Origin: an uncultured Anderseniella sp.
GTDB taxonomy: Bacteria; Pseudomonadota; Alphaproteobacteria; Rhizobiales; Aestuariivirgaceae
Assembly: GCA_947488295.1 (NCBI GenBank)
Contig: CANKYU010000002.1
Coordinates: forward strand, 1,054,001 to 1,118,000
Length of the DNA: 64,000 nt
Reading direction: 5' to 3'
Shown: piece by piece, positions 1 through 8,609 of the stretch
Position numbering within the stretch: position 1 is the stretch's first letter
Layout of the letters: every line of letters starts with the position of its first letter
Made by a program: the position numbers and the translations under genes
Notes under the pieces: model-generated
What the model was told of the DNA's origin: nothing
Database searches by the model: none
The model's input: the letters and a program-made list of their open reading frames with translations, nothing else

Positions 1-1
1 G

Positions 2-661
2 CGCGAGGACTGGGCCATTACCTGCGATCTCGCCAACCGGCTTGGGCTGGACTGGAACTATGACAGCCCGGCCGATGTGTTTGCCGAGATGAAGCTGGCC
101 ATGCCGTCGCTGGACAACATCACCTGGGACAGGCTGATCACCGAAGACGTTGTGGCTTATCCATGTCCCGCGCCGGATCATCCCGGCGAGGATATCGTGT
201 TTTCCGACCGGTTCCCGACGGCCACCGGTCTCGGCAAGATGGTGCCGGCCAAAGTGGTGCCGCCGGATGAAACGCCGGATGCCGATTATCCCTACATCCT
301 GTCAACCGGCCGCCAGCTTGAACACTGGCACACCGGCGCCATGACACGACGGTCGTTCGTGCTTGACGCAGTGAACCCTGAGCCGGTGGTTCAGATGAAT
401 GCGGCGGACATAGCAAAGCTCGGCATCGAGGCGGGTGACAAGGTGCGCGTCACAACGCGCCGCGGCGAAGTGGAGATCATGGTGCGGCAGGACGATCAGG
501 TGCCGGTTGGCGCTATCTTCATTCCGTTCGCCTTTGTTGAAGCGGCCGCAAACCTGTTGACCAATGCGGCGCTTGATCCATACGGGAAAATCCCGGAGTT
601 CAAGTTCTGCGCCGCCAGGGTTGAACCTGCCGATGGTGCACACAAGGTGGCAGCCGAGTAA
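2..661 (+). CDS. fdhF: formate dehydrogenase alpha subunit, C-terminal part (5' end outside window)
   Basis: Partial gene: the frame is open from base 2, so the first visible ATG at 77 is internal and the true start lies upstream. What remains is the last ~219 residues of the molybdopterin-containing catalytic subunit that oxidises formate to CO2. The family hallmark GRQLEHWHTGAMTRRS is present, followed by a molybdopterin-dinucleotide-binding barrel (NPEPVVQMNAADIAKLG, then VRVTTRRGEVE). The MOSC, fdhD and mob/moe genes downstream on the same strand supply and sulfurate its cofactor, which supports the assignment. The metal-ligand Cys or Sec and the iron-sulfur domains are not in view, so NAD-linked versus other partners cannot be decided here. 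Confidence 0.93.
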   Translation, partial: REDWAITCDLANRLGLDWNYDSPADVFAEMKLAMPSLDNITWDRLITEDVVAYPCPAPDHPGEDIVFSDRFPTATGLGKMVPAKVVPPDETPDADYPYILSTGRQLEHWHTGAMTRRSFVLDAVNPEPVVQMNAADIAKLGIEAGDKVRVTTRRGEVEIMVRQDDQVPVGAIFIPFAFVEAAANLLTNAALDPYGKIPEFKFCAARVEPADGAHKVAAE

Positions 662-748
662 AAGCAGCGGAGCTGGCATGTTGTGCATGACGGTTCCGTT
701 GACGCTCTAAGATGCTATACACAGGCCCGGATTTGAAAAGGGCACACC

Positions 749-1330
749 ATGGCAGTACTTGAGAAATCGAAACTGGTCGGCAGGGTCAGCGCTTTGCTGT
801 CCAGTCCGGATCGCGAGACCGGGTTGGAAAAAGCCCATGTAAACCGCATGGACCTGGTGTTTGACGGCATTGTCGGTGACTGCCATGGCGGTCGCGGCTA
901 CGAGTCGGACAGCCGCATGCTGGCGCAGTACAAGCGCGGCACGCCGGTGGCGAATACCCGTCAGGTGTCGATCCTGTCGGCTGAGCAGTTGCGCGAAGTT
1001 GCCGGCCTGCTCGGAATCCCGGAGCTGAAACCGGACTGGGTTGGTGCAAACGTGGTTACCTCGGGCATTCCCGATCTTACATTCCTGCCGCCATCGACAC
1101 GCATGATGTTTTCTTCAGGTGCAACACTGATTGTCGACGGTGAAAATGCACCGTGCCGTTATGTGGGCGATGTCATCGAAAAACATCATCCCGACCAGGG
1201 CATGGCTTTTCCCAAACTGGCGCGCAACAAACGCGGTCTGGTGGCATGGGTGGAGCGTGAAGGCGGCATTTCGGTGGGGGACGACATTGTGCTGCACATA
1301 CCGCCGCAAAGGATTTACAAGCACGCATGA
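749..1330 (+). CDS. MOSC domain-containing protein
   Basis: A 193-residue protein of the MOSC (MoCo sulfurase C-terminal) superfamily, related to YiiM-type and stand-alone MOSC proteins that handle molybdenum cofactor or its sulfur. The core is visible: DGIVGDCHGG near residues 39-48, RQVSILSAEQL near 72-82, GANVVTSG near 99-106, and a Cys in the segment ENAPCRYVG typical of these domains. The ATG at 749 is the natural start after an 87-bp spacer. It overlaps fdhD by ATGA (1327-1330), so the two are translationally coupled. A role in formate dehydrogenase cofactor maturation is inferred from position. Confidence 0.85.
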   Translation: MAVLEKSKLVGRVSALLSSPDRETGLEKAHVNRMDLVFDGIVGDCHGGRGYESDSRMLAQYKRGTPVANTRQVSILSAEQLREVAGLLGIPELKPDWVGANVVTSGIPDLTFLPPSTRMMFSSGATLIVDGENAPCRYVGDVIEKHHPDQGMAFPKLARNKRGLVAWVEREGGISVGDDIVLHIPPQRIYKHA

Positions 1331-2217
1331 ATACGCCGCGCGACATTTCGGAATTTGCCATCGTGCCTGATCCGGACGATGAACGCCTGTCGCGTGCGGT
1401 CACCGGTATCGATCAGACCGGCGCACAGACCGATACCCACGTGGTGCATGAGCGCCCGCTGACCATCTATCTCAATGCCCAGGAAATCGTCACCTCGATG
1501 ACCATCGGCGATCACCCGGACTGGCTGGCGGTGGGGTACCTGCTCAACCAGGGCATGCTGCAGCGCGACGACGAGATTACCGGCATCGACTATGATGATG
1601 ATCTTGAAGTGATTGTGGTGCGCACGGTGCGCGAGACCAACTTCGAAGAGAAGATGAAAAAGAAAACCCGGACGTCGGGTTGTGCGCAGGGCACGGTGTT
1701 CGGTGACATGATGGAGAATTTCGAATCCATCGAACTGTCCAAGGACGCCCGGATCAAGACGTCGTGGCTTTATGCGCTGACCAGGAAAATCAATACCGCA
1801 CCATCGCTGTATCTCAAGGCCGGCGCCATTCATGGCTGTGTGCTGTGCAAGGGTGATACGCCGCTGGTCTACCTGGAGGATGTGGGCAGGCATAATGCCG
1901 TCGACAAGATCGCCGGATGGATGTTCCTCAACAAGGTGTCTCCGGACGACAAGCTGTTCTACACCACCGGCCGACTGACATCCGAAATGATTCTCAAGTG
2001 CGCTGCCATGCGCATTCCCATTCTGGTGTCGCGCTCAGGTTTTACCGCCTGGGGTGTCGATCTTGCCCGCCAGGTGGGCATGACCGTTATCGGCCGGGCC
2101 CGCGGCAAGCGGTTCCTTGCGCTGTCGGGAGCGGAGCGTATCGAGTTTGATGCCGATGTCTCGCAGATCGAGGACGAAGACCGCAAGCACCGGCGCAAGG
2201 GAGCCAGCAGTGAATAA
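1327..2217 (+). CDS. fdhD: formate dehydrogenase accessory sulfurtransferase FdhD
   Basis: FdhD carries sulfur from the cysteine desulfurase IscS to the molybdenum cofactor, which formate dehydrogenase needs for activity. The 296-residue product has the family core VYLEDVGRHNAVDKIAGW (about 180-197) and the segment TTGRLTSEMILKCA. The usual CxxC of E. coli FdhD is reduced here to a single Cys in SGCAQGTVFGD (C119), while a CxxC appears later in HGCVLCKGD (C170/C173). This looks like a distinct FdhD subtype, not a broken gene. It overlaps the MOSC gene by 4 nt and mobA by 8 nt. Confidence 0.93.
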   Translation: MNTPRDISEFAIVPDPDDERLSRAVTGIDQTGAQTDTHVVHERPLTIYLNAQEIVTSMTIGDHPDWLAVGYLLNQGMLQRDDEITGIDYDDDLEVIVVRTVRETNFEEKMKKKTRTSGCAQGTVFGDMMENFESIELSKDARIKTSWLYALTRKINTAPSLYLKAGAIHGCVLCKGDTPLVYLEDVGRHNAVDKIAGWMFLNKVSPDDKLFYTTGRLTSEMILKCAAMRIPILVSRSGFTAWGVDLARQVGMTVIGRARGKRFLALSGAERIEFDADVSQIEDEDRKHRRKGASSE

Positions 2218-2827
2218 GGTCGTCGGGTGCATACTTGCCGGTGGCCTGGCCCGGCGCATGGGCGGCGGCGACAAGGGGCTGATCGAACTTGCCGGGCGTC
2301 CGGTGCTGGATCACGTGATTGACCGGTTCGGCGCCCAGGTCGGCAGTGTCATACTCAATGCAAATGGCGACCCTGACCGGTTTGCCGGTTATGGCCTGCC
2401 GGTCATGGCGGACACGGTTGAAGGTTTTGCCGGCCCGCTTGCTGGCGTGCTGGCCGGATTGTCGTGGGCTGCAGAAAACGTACCCGATGCCGAATGGGTA
2501 GCAACTGCCGCGACTGATACGCCGTTCTTTCCAACGGATTTCGTTGGCCGGCTGCTGGCCGCAATCCAGCACCAGGGCGCCGATATGGCGTGTGCTGCAT
2601 CTGATGGGCGCAATCATCCGGTTTTCGGCCTGTGGCCGGTACGCCTCAAGGATGACCTGCACTCGGCACTGGTGGATGAAGACATCCGCAAGGTTGATCT
2701 GTGGACAGCACGGCACAAACTGATTGCGGTCGAGTTCACAGCCAGCGGATTTGATCCGTTTTTCAACGTGAACCGGCCCGATGATGTGCCGGAAGCCGAA
2801 CGCATTGCGAAGGGGCTGGCGGCATGA
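2210..2827 (+). CDS. mobA: molybdenum cofactor guanylyltransferase MobA
   Basis: MobA transfers GMP from GTP to molybdopterin to make the MGD cofactor used by formate dehydrogenase. The nucleotide-binding signature CILAGGLARRMGGGDKGL sits at the very N-terminus and ATDTPFFP marks the metal-binding region. An open frame extends upstream to 2117, but homology begins at the GTG at 2210 (V-N-K-V-V-G-C-I-L-A-G-G), which overlaps the end of fdhD by 8 nt. That gives 205 residues, normal for the family. The stop overlaps mobB by ATGA. Confidence 0.94.
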   Translation: MNKVVGCILAGGLARRMGGGDKGLIELAGRPVLDHVIDRFGAQVGSVILNANGDPDRFAGYGLPVMADTVEGFAGPLAGVLAGLSWAAENVPDAEWVATAATDTPFFPTDFVGRLLAAIQHQGADMACAASDGRNHPVFGLWPVRLKDDLHSALVDEDIRKVDLWTARHKLIAVEFTASGFDPFFNVNRPDDVPEAERIAKGLAA

Positions 2828-3336
2828 CACAGCGGGTTATCGGGGTGGCCGGGTTCAAGAACTCAGGCAAGACCACGCTGGTGGAACGTCTGGTAACCGA
2901 GCTTACCGGCCGTGGCTATCGGGTATCGACCATCAAGCATGCACACCATTCCTTCGATATTGACCATGAGGGGCGCGACAGTTTTCGCCATCGTGCGGCG
3001 GGTGCTGCGCAGGTTGCGGTTGTGTCCCGGCATCGCTGGGCGGTGATCTCCGAACTGCGCGATGATGCTGAACCATCGCTTGATGAGATGCTGGCCAAGC
3101 TGGATCCGTGCGACCTGGTGATTGTCGAAGGTTACAAGCGCGATGGCCACGACAAGATCGAGGTGCGCAATCTTGAAAACACCAATCCGAACCTGAGCGA
3201 CGAGGATGAAACCATTGTGGCAGTTGCCGCCAATGGCGAGGTCAGCGATTGTCCGGTTCCGGTCTATGATCGCGATAACATTTTTGCGCTGGCTGATTTT
3301 ATCTGTGGGCGCACCGGTCTGGTCGAGGTACCTTGA
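2824..3336 (+). CDS. mobB: molybdopterin-guanine dinucleotide biosynthesis protein MobB
   Basis: MobB is a small P-loop GTP-binding adaptor of molybdopterin-guanine dinucleotide synthesis that assists MobA. The Walker A motif GFKNSGKTTL is at residues 10-19, followed by the family's TIKHAHHSFDID histidine-rich stretch and VIVEGYKRDGHDKIEV. At 170 residues it has the usual length. It overlaps mobA by ATGA and ends 4 nt before the moeA start. Confidence 0.94.
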   Translation: MTQRVIGVAGFKNSGKTTLVERLVTELTGRGYRVSTIKHAHHSFDIDHEGRDSFRHRAAGAAQVAVVSRHRWAVISELRDDAEPSLDEMLAKLDPCDLVIVEGYKRDGHDKIEVRNLENTNPNLSDEDETIVAVAANGEVSDCPVPVYDRDNIFALADFICGRTGLVEVP

Positions 3337-3340
3337 GGCC

Positions 3341-4603
3341 ATGTCCCGAAAATTGCTCGATGACTGCTTTCTGCACGACAAGGACCGGATGCGCCATGAT
3401 GATGCGGTTGCACTCATCCTTGAACGCATGTCACCGGTTGCCGATGTAGAGACGATCCCGCTTTCAAAGGCGCATGGCCGGGTGCTGGCTGAACAGTATG
3501 CGGCACCCCGGGACATCCCCGCTTTCGACAATGCAGCCGTTGACGGGTATGCCTTTGCCGGCAAGGCGTTGAAGGCAGACGACGAGACGCGGTTCAAGGT
3601 CGTCATGCGCATTGCCGCAGGACACGCGCCGCAGCGGGCGCTGAAGAAAGGCGAGGCAGCGCGTATTTTCACCGGTGCCGTCATGCCGGAAGGCGCCGAT
3701 ACCTGCATGATGCAGGAGGACGCGGACGTTGATGGTACCCGGCTTGTTGTTCCGAAGGGCCTGAAGCCAGGCGCCAATACACGCCTTGCGGGCGAAGATG
3801 TCAGGCACGGTGAAGTCATGCTGCCGTGCGGCCAGCGATTGCGGCCGCAGGACGTGGCCGCGATTGCATCCGGCGGGGCCGGTCGCGTCAATGTATTTGC
3901 GCGCCTGAAAGTGGGCCTGATTTCAACCGGAGACGAGATTGTCCGGCCCGGCATCCTGCTGGGCGATGGTCAGGTCTATGACAGCAATCATCATCTGCTG
4001 CGCGGGTTGCTGAACACGGTCGGTGCCGAGGCGGTGGATTATGGTGTGATCCCCGACGACAGGGTGCGGGTTGAACGGGTGGTGCGAACCGCAGCACATG
4101 AGTGTGATGTCATTCTCACGACAGGCGGTGCCAGCCGTGGCGAAGCCGACTTCATTGTGGAGACAATCCAGTCAATGGGCACGCTTCACGCCTGGCAGCT
4201 GGCGGTGAAACCCGGCAGACCGCTGGCCATGGGCCAGATCGCGGATACGGTTTTCTTCGGTTTGCCGGGGAACCCGGTGGCGGCCTTCGTGACCTTTCTT
4301 CTTTATGCGCAACCCATGTTTTCCCGTCTGCAGGGGGCTATCTGGCAACAGCCGCAACGCTATCCGCTGCCGGCCGGATTCACGATTGCAAAGAAGAAAA
4401 CCGACCGGCGTGAATTCTGGCGCGGCTGGATAGACAATGCCGGCGAAGGCCCCGTCCTGCAAAAATTCCAGCGTGACGGGTCAGGGTTGATTTCCGGGCT
4501 GCGGCAGGCAACCGGGCTCATCGAGGTTCCCGAAGAAGCATCATCAGTGCAGCAGGGCGACCTGTTGGGCTTCATTCCGTTCAGTGAATTCGGCATCAGC
4601 TGA
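3341..4603 (+). CDS. moeA: molybdopterin molybdenumtransferase MoeA
   Basis: MoeA inserts molybdate into adenylylated molybdopterin. An upstream extension of the frame to 3206 overlaps mobB and lacks homology, so the start is placed at the ATG at 3341, 4 nt after mobB, giving 420 residues. Family signatures seen are PAFDNAAVDGYAF, IFTGAVMPEGADTCMMQED, LISTGDEIV, TTGGASRGEADF and GLPGNPVAAFVTF. It is the last clear molybdenum-cofactor gene of the operon and its stop overlaps the next start (TGATG). Confidence 0.94.
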   Translation: MSRKLLDDCFLHDKDRMRHDDAVALILERMSPVADVETIPLSKAHGRVLAEQYAAPRDIPAFDNAAVDGYAFAGKALKADDETRFKVVMRIAAGHAPQRALKKGEAARIFTGAVMPEGADTCMMQEDADVDGTRLVVPKGLKPGANTRLAGEDVRHGEVMLPCGQRLRPQDVAAIASGGAGRVNVFARLKVGLISTGDEIVRPGILLGDGQVYDSNHHLLRGLLNTVGAEAVDYGVIPDDRVRVERVVRTAAHECDVILTTGGASRGEADFIVETIQSMGTLHAWQLAVKPGRPLAMGQIADTVFFGLPGNPVAAFVTFLLYAQPMFSRLQGAIWQQPQRYPLPAGFTIAKKKTDRREFWRGWIDNAGEGPVLQKFQRDGSGLISGLRQATGLIEVPEEASSVQQGDLLGFIPFSEFGIS

Positions 4604-5211
4604 TGGCTATACGGCACGTCGTTTTTGATATTGGCAATGTGCTGCTGAACTTTAACCCTGAGTTTGCGTATCTCGACCTGATCCCGGATCAGGAGGAACG
4701 GCGCGCTTTCCTGCGTGATGTCTGCTCGCGCGACTGGATAACCGCACAGGACAGGGTTCAAGCCTGGGCGCCGGGTGAAGCTGCGCTGATTGCTCGATAC
4801 CCGGAGCGGGAAGCTCTGATCCGGGCGTTTCGCGAACGCTGGCACGACATGGTGCCGGAGACGATTGCAGACAGTGTCGGTATCCTTCAGGCTTTGTCCG
4901 GCGACGGTTACGATCTGACCGCGTTGACCAATTTCAACGGCGAAACCTTTGATGAAGCTTCGCAGCGCTTCGATTTCTTCAAGCTGTTTCGGGACATTAC
5001 CGTGTCGGGCCGGATTGGCCTGCTGAAACCGGAGCCGGAGATTTTCAGGCATCACATGAACGCGTTCGACTTGCTGCCCGAGGCAACCGTGTTCATTGAC
5101 GACGTGGCTGCAAATGTTGAGGCCGCACGCAATGCCGGATGGCATTCGGTACAATTCATCAATCCTGATCGCCTGAAACGCGATCTGCGCTCGCTCGATG
5201 TGAGTATCTGA
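4603..5211 (+). CDS. HAD-family phosphatase
   Basis: A 202-residue haloacid dehalogenase-superfamily hydrolase of the YihX-like branch. Motif I is VFDIGNVLLNF; in this branch the second Asp of DxD is replaced by Gly-Asn. Motif II is LTNF, motif III uses KPEPEIF, and motif IV is VFIDDVAANVEAA. The fold predicts dephosphorylation of a small phosphorylated metabolite, but the substrate is unknown. It is translationally coupled to moeA through TGATG, although nothing in the sequence ties it to molybdenum metabolism. Confidence 0.85.
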   Translation: MAIRHVVFDIGNVLLNFNPEFAYLDLIPDQEERRAFLRDVCSRDWITAQDRVQAWAPGEAALIARYPEREALIRAFRERWHDMVPETIADSVGILQALSGDGYDLTALTNFNGETFDEASQRFDFFKLFRDITVSGRIGLLKPEPEIFRHHMNAFDLLPEATVFIDDVAANVEAARNAGWHSVQFINPDRLKRDLRSLDVSI

Positions 5212-5327
5212 GACACCCCCATGTGTCGTAATTCTGCGCTGCCCGGTCGTTTGACTTCACACGTGTTGAGTTGTTTTCACTATGGTTTGGATTGCAGATA
5301 GTTGCTCTGGACCCGGAGGGTTGGATT

Positions 5328-7841
5328 ATGAAGTCGCATGCACGTGTTGTTGTTATCGGTGGCGGTGTTGTTGGTGTCGGAACGCTTTACGCACTGACCA
5401 AAAAAGGCTGGTCGGACGTTGTGCTGGTCGAGCGCAATGAACTGACGTCTGGCTCGACGTGGCATGCCGCAGGCCTGCTGCCGCTGTTCAACATGTCGTA
5501 TTCGGTCGGCAAGGTGCATCAGTACTCGCTTGACCTTTATGCCAGGCTTGAGGAAGAAACCGGCCAGCATGTCGGCTTGCGCCAGGTGTCGAACATCCGG
5601 CTGGCCCAGACCCAGGATCGCTGGGACGAGTTCATGTATTATGCCGGTGTGGCTGAAACCATCGGTATTCACGTCAACCTGCTGACGCCGGAGCAGGTCA
5701 AGGAAATCTGGCCGTTGTGCAATACCGAGGGCTTGCTCGGCGCCATTCAGCATCCGACCGACGGCTATGTGCAACCTGCCGATCTGACCCAGGCCATGGC
5801 CAAGGGCGCGCGCGACAATGGCGCGGAAATCTATCGCAACACCCGTGTGATCGCCGTTGAGCAGAAGGCCAATGACGAGTGGCTGGTGAAAACCGACAAG
5901 GGCGACATCACCTGTGAGCACCTGGTCACGGCAACCGGCAATTTCGTGCGCCAGACCGGCGACATGCTGGGCCTGGACATTCCCGTTATCCCGGTTGAAC
6001 ACCAGTACATCGTCACCGAGGCCCATCCGGAGATCAAGCAGCGCCACGCAGACGGCCTGCCTGAAATGGGCGTGCTGCGGGATGCGGATTCTGCCTGGTA
6101 CATGCGCGAGGAGGCCGGTGGCCTTATCCTTGGTCCCTACGAAGCCGGTGCGCCGGTCTGTTATGTGGACGGCCCGGACGAAGACGCTGAATACGAGCTG
6201 TTCCAGGAAGATCTGGACCGGATCGCGCCGCACATTGAAAGCACACTACATCGTGTGCCTGCCTTTGGCGAAGTCGGCATCAAGAAAGTCTACAATGGCG
6301 CGATCTGCTATACGCCTGACGGCTCGCCGATCATCGGACCGGCCTGGGGCAAAAAGAACCTGTGGCTCAATGAGGGTCATTCGTTCGGCGTCACCGCAGC
6401 CGGCGGTGCCGGATGGCAACTGGCCGAATGGATTGTCGAGGGTGAAAGCTCGATCGACATGCTGGGCGTGGACCCGCGCCGGTTCGGCCCGTATGCGTCG
6501 CGCGGCTATCTGAAGCGCAAGAACGAAGAAGCCTACCGCAATGTGTTCACCCCGCATTATCCGGATGAGGAACGCTGGGATGCCCGCCCGCTCAAGACGT
6601 CACCGTGCTATGACCGGATGAAGGCGCTCGGTGCGGTATTCGGCTCCGTCTATGGCTGGGAGCGTCCGAACTGGTTCGCGCCAAGTGCCGACTATGGCTT
6701 TGAACCAGATGAAATCGTGCGCCCCGACGTGATCACCAGCGAAAACCATGCACCGGCGAAGCCGGGTGAAAAGGTCAAGGAACTGTGGTCGTTCCGGCGC
6801 TCCAACTATTTTGAGCATGTCGGCAACGAGGTGAAGAATGTCACTGAGAATTGCGGCCTTTTGGATATGTCGGCATTCGCCAAGTACGAGGTGACGGGAC
6901 CAAACGCGGCGGAATGGCTGGACTCGATCCTGGCCAATCGGATCCCCAAGGCAGTTGGCCGTGTCGGTCTGTGCCACCTGCTCACCAAGCTGGGCGGTGT
7001 GCGCTCCGAGTTCACCGTCTACAAGCGTGGGGAAAATGATTTCTACCTGGTCGGTCCCGGTGCCTATGAACGCCATGACTGGGATTACCTGATCAAGCTG
7101 AAACCCGACACCGGCGTCGAGCTGCAGAAGATCACGACGCAGATGGGCGTGCTGGTCCTGGCCGGTCCGAAATCACGCGACGTGCTGCAGAAGCTGACCG
7201 ATACCGACCTGTCCAATGACAGTTTCAAATGGCTGACCGGCAAGTTCATCAATGTCGGCATTGCCCAGGCGCATGCGCTGCGGGTGAATTTCGTCGGCGA
7301 GCTCGGCTGGGAGCTGCATCACCCGATCGAGATGCAGAACCTGATCTTCGATCTGGTCATGGAAGCCGGCGAAGAGTTCGGCATCAAGCCGTTCGGTATC
7401 CGGGCCATGGGCGCCATGGCGGTGGAAAAATCCTACCGCCTTGTCGGCCGCGAACTGTCGGTTGAGTATTCAGCGTATGAATCCGGTCTGGACCGGTTCG
7501 TACATCCCAACAAAGGTGACTTCATCGGCCGTGACGAGTTGGTCAAGCGCCATGCCGCCGGGGATGAATGGACCTATGTCACGCTGGATGTGCACGACAT
7601 CAAGGACTGCGATGCGCGCGGGTCCGAAGCGGTCTATGATGCATCAGTTGAACTGGTCGGCCGGGTGACCACAGGGTCCTATGGCTGGCGGGTCGGCAAA
7701 TCCCTGGCGCTGGCCATGGTCAGGCCGGCGAATTCCGCCGAGGGCACAAAGCTGCAGGTGAAAATCCTCGGCGAGCTGTTCCAGGCAACGGTCATTGCAG
7801 AAAGCCCGTTCGATGCCGACAATGAGCGCCTGAGGGCTTGA
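5328..7841 (+). CDS. FAD-dependent oxidoreductase with GcvT-like domain (dimethylglycine/sarcosine dehydrogenase family)
   Basis: An 837-residue flavoprotein. The N-terminal FAD fold carries VVVIGGGVVG (about 7-16) and the STWHAAG motif, whose His46 is the residue that covalently holds FAD in dimethylglycine dehydrogenase. The C-terminal half is a GcvT-like aminomethyltransferase module (FEHVGNEVKNVTENCGLLDMS and VNFVGELGWELHH). Such enzymes oxidatively demethylate N-methylglycines and pass the carbon to tetrahydrofolate. The ATG at 5328 is preferred over 5271 because GGAGGG lies 7 nt upstream. A formate-tetrahydrofolate ligase nearby fits folate one-carbon use. The exact substrate is not determinable. 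Confidence 0.88.
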   Translation: MKSHARVVVIGGGVVGVGTLYALTKKGWSDVVLVERNELTSGSTWHAAGLLPLFNMSYSVGKVHQYSLDLYARLEEETGQHVGLRQVSNIRLAQTQDRWDEFMYYAGVAETIGIHVNLLTPEQVKEIWPLCNTEGLLGAIQHPTDGYVQPADLTQAMAKGARDNGAEIYRNTRVIAVEQKANDEWLVKTDKGDITCEHLVTATGNFVRQTGDMLGLDIPVIPVEHQYIVTEAHPEIKQRHADGLPEMGVLRDADSAWYMREEAGGLILGPYEAGAPVCYVDGPDEDAEYELFQEDLDRIAPHIESTLHRVPAFGEVGIKKVYNGAICYTPDGSPIIGPAWGKKNLWLNEGHSFGVTAAGGAGWQLAEWIVEGESSIDMLGVDPRRFGPYASRGYLKRKNEEAYRNVFTPHYPDEERWDARPLKTSPCYDRMKALGAVFGSVYGWERPNWFAPSADYGFEPDEIVRPDVITSENHAPAKPGEKVKELWSFRRSNYFEHVGNEVKNVTENCGLLDMSAFAKYEVTGPNAAEWLDSILANRIPKAVGRVGLCHLLTKLGGVRSEFTVYKRGENDFYLVGPGAYERHDWDYLIKLKPDTGVELQKITTQMGVLVLAGPKSRDVLQKLTDTDLSNDSFKWLTGKFINVGIAQAHALRVNFVGELGWELHHPIEMQNLIFDLVMEAGEEFGIKPFGIRAMGAMAVEKSYRLVGRELSVEYSAYESGLDRFVHPNKGDFIGRDELVKRHAAGDEWTYVTLDVHDIKDCDARGSEAVYDASVELVGRVTTGSYGWRVGKSLALAMVRPANSAEGTKLQVKILGELFQATVIAESPFDADNERLRA

Positions 7842-7932
7842 GCTCACAGACGTCTCACACGGTTGTGTGTTGATCCTTTTGAGGGCAGTGTCCAGTTAGA
7901 TGGACATTGCCCTTTTTGCTGGAGACAAACTC

Positions 7933-8457
7933 ATGCACTCGACCCTCGTTCCCGGACAGCCCGCACCAGCCCTTACTGTGCCGCTGGTGGGCGGCGGTGA
8001 GTTCACACTGAACGCGGACAAGCCGGAAAATTTCACCATCGTTATTTTTTACCGCGGCCTGCACTGCCCCATCTGCAAGGGCCAACTGACGGACTTCAGG
8101 GCCAAGCTGCACGAATTTTCAGGTCTCGGCATTGATGTCGTTGCCCTCAGCATGAACACACAGGAACTGGCGGAACAGACGGCGCGTGACTGGGACGTTT
8201 CCGGATTGAAACTTGGCTACGGTCTGACCAGAGATCAGGCCAGAACCTGGGGCCTGTTCCTGTCATCGTCGATCAGGGAAGGCGAGCCTGATGTGTTTTC
8301 CGAACCCGGCATGGCGATCGTGCGACCTGACGGAACCTTGTATCACTGGTCGGTGCAGACCGCCCCGTTCGGCCGGGCCAAGGCCGCTGAACTTGCCGGT
8401 GTCCTGAAATACGTGATCGATAACGACTATCCGGTCCGCGGTACGCTGGCGGCCTGA
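7933..8457 (+). CDS. peroxiredoxin-like (AhpC/TSA-type) protein
   Basis: A 174-residue thioredoxin-fold protein: PGQPAPALTVPLVGG at the N-terminus, then IVIFYRGLHCPICKGQL with a CxxC (HCPIC), like the peroxiredoxin-like family that reduces thiols or peroxides. The start is placed at the ATG at 7933, which has GGAGA 8 nt upstream. The ATG at 7900 would add 11 residues without a ribosome binding site. The gene converges on fhs and shares a bidirectional terminator with it. Confidence 0.82.
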   Translation: MHSTLVPGQPAPALTVPLVGGGEFTLNADKPENFTIVIFYRGLHCPICKGQLTDFRAKLHEFSGLGIDVVALSMNTQELAEQTARDWDVSGLKLGYGLTRDQARTWGLFLSSSIREGEPDVFSEPGMAIVRPDGTLYHWSVQTAPFGRAKAAELAGVLKYVIDNDYPVRGTLAA

Positions 8458-8478
8458 GACGCATCACCCGAATTAAGC

Positions 8479-8511
8479 AAGGGCGCGGAAGGATATACCT
8501 TCCGCGCCCTT
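8479..8511. terminator. bidirectional rho-independent terminator
   Basis: A perfect 14-bp stem (8479-8492 with 8498-8511) and a 5-nt loop ATATA. A-rich and T-rich ends on both sides allow it to work in both directions, between the convergent peroxiredoxin-like gene and fhs. Confidence 0.85.
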
Positions 8512-8559
8512 CAATTTGTCAAAGCATCAGTGATGCAGCTGATCTAACACTATGCAGGC

Positions 8560-8609
8560 GACCAGGTTCATGGTTTTTGGTTGAAGCAACCAAAAATCAT
8601 CCCGATCTA
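8560..8609 (-). repeat. dispersed 50-bp palindromic repeat, copy 1
   Basis: On the minus strand the copy reads from TAGATC through a perfect 10-bp hairpin (8574-8583 with 8587-8596, loop AAG) to an end resembling CCTGGTC. It matches copies at 39487-39536 and 55542-55592 in length, edges and hairpin core. Its first three minus-strand bases are the TAG stop codon of fhs, so the element begins exactly at the end of the coding region and may also serve as its terminator. Confidence 0.7.

Noticed and set aside
2863..3954. 363-codon minus-strand frame across mobB and moeA
   Set aside because: Antisense to two overlapping conserved genes; composition-driven.
4360..5154. 264-codon minus-strand frame opposite moeA and the HAD gene
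   Set aside because: Antisense shadow of two well-supported genes; no family features.
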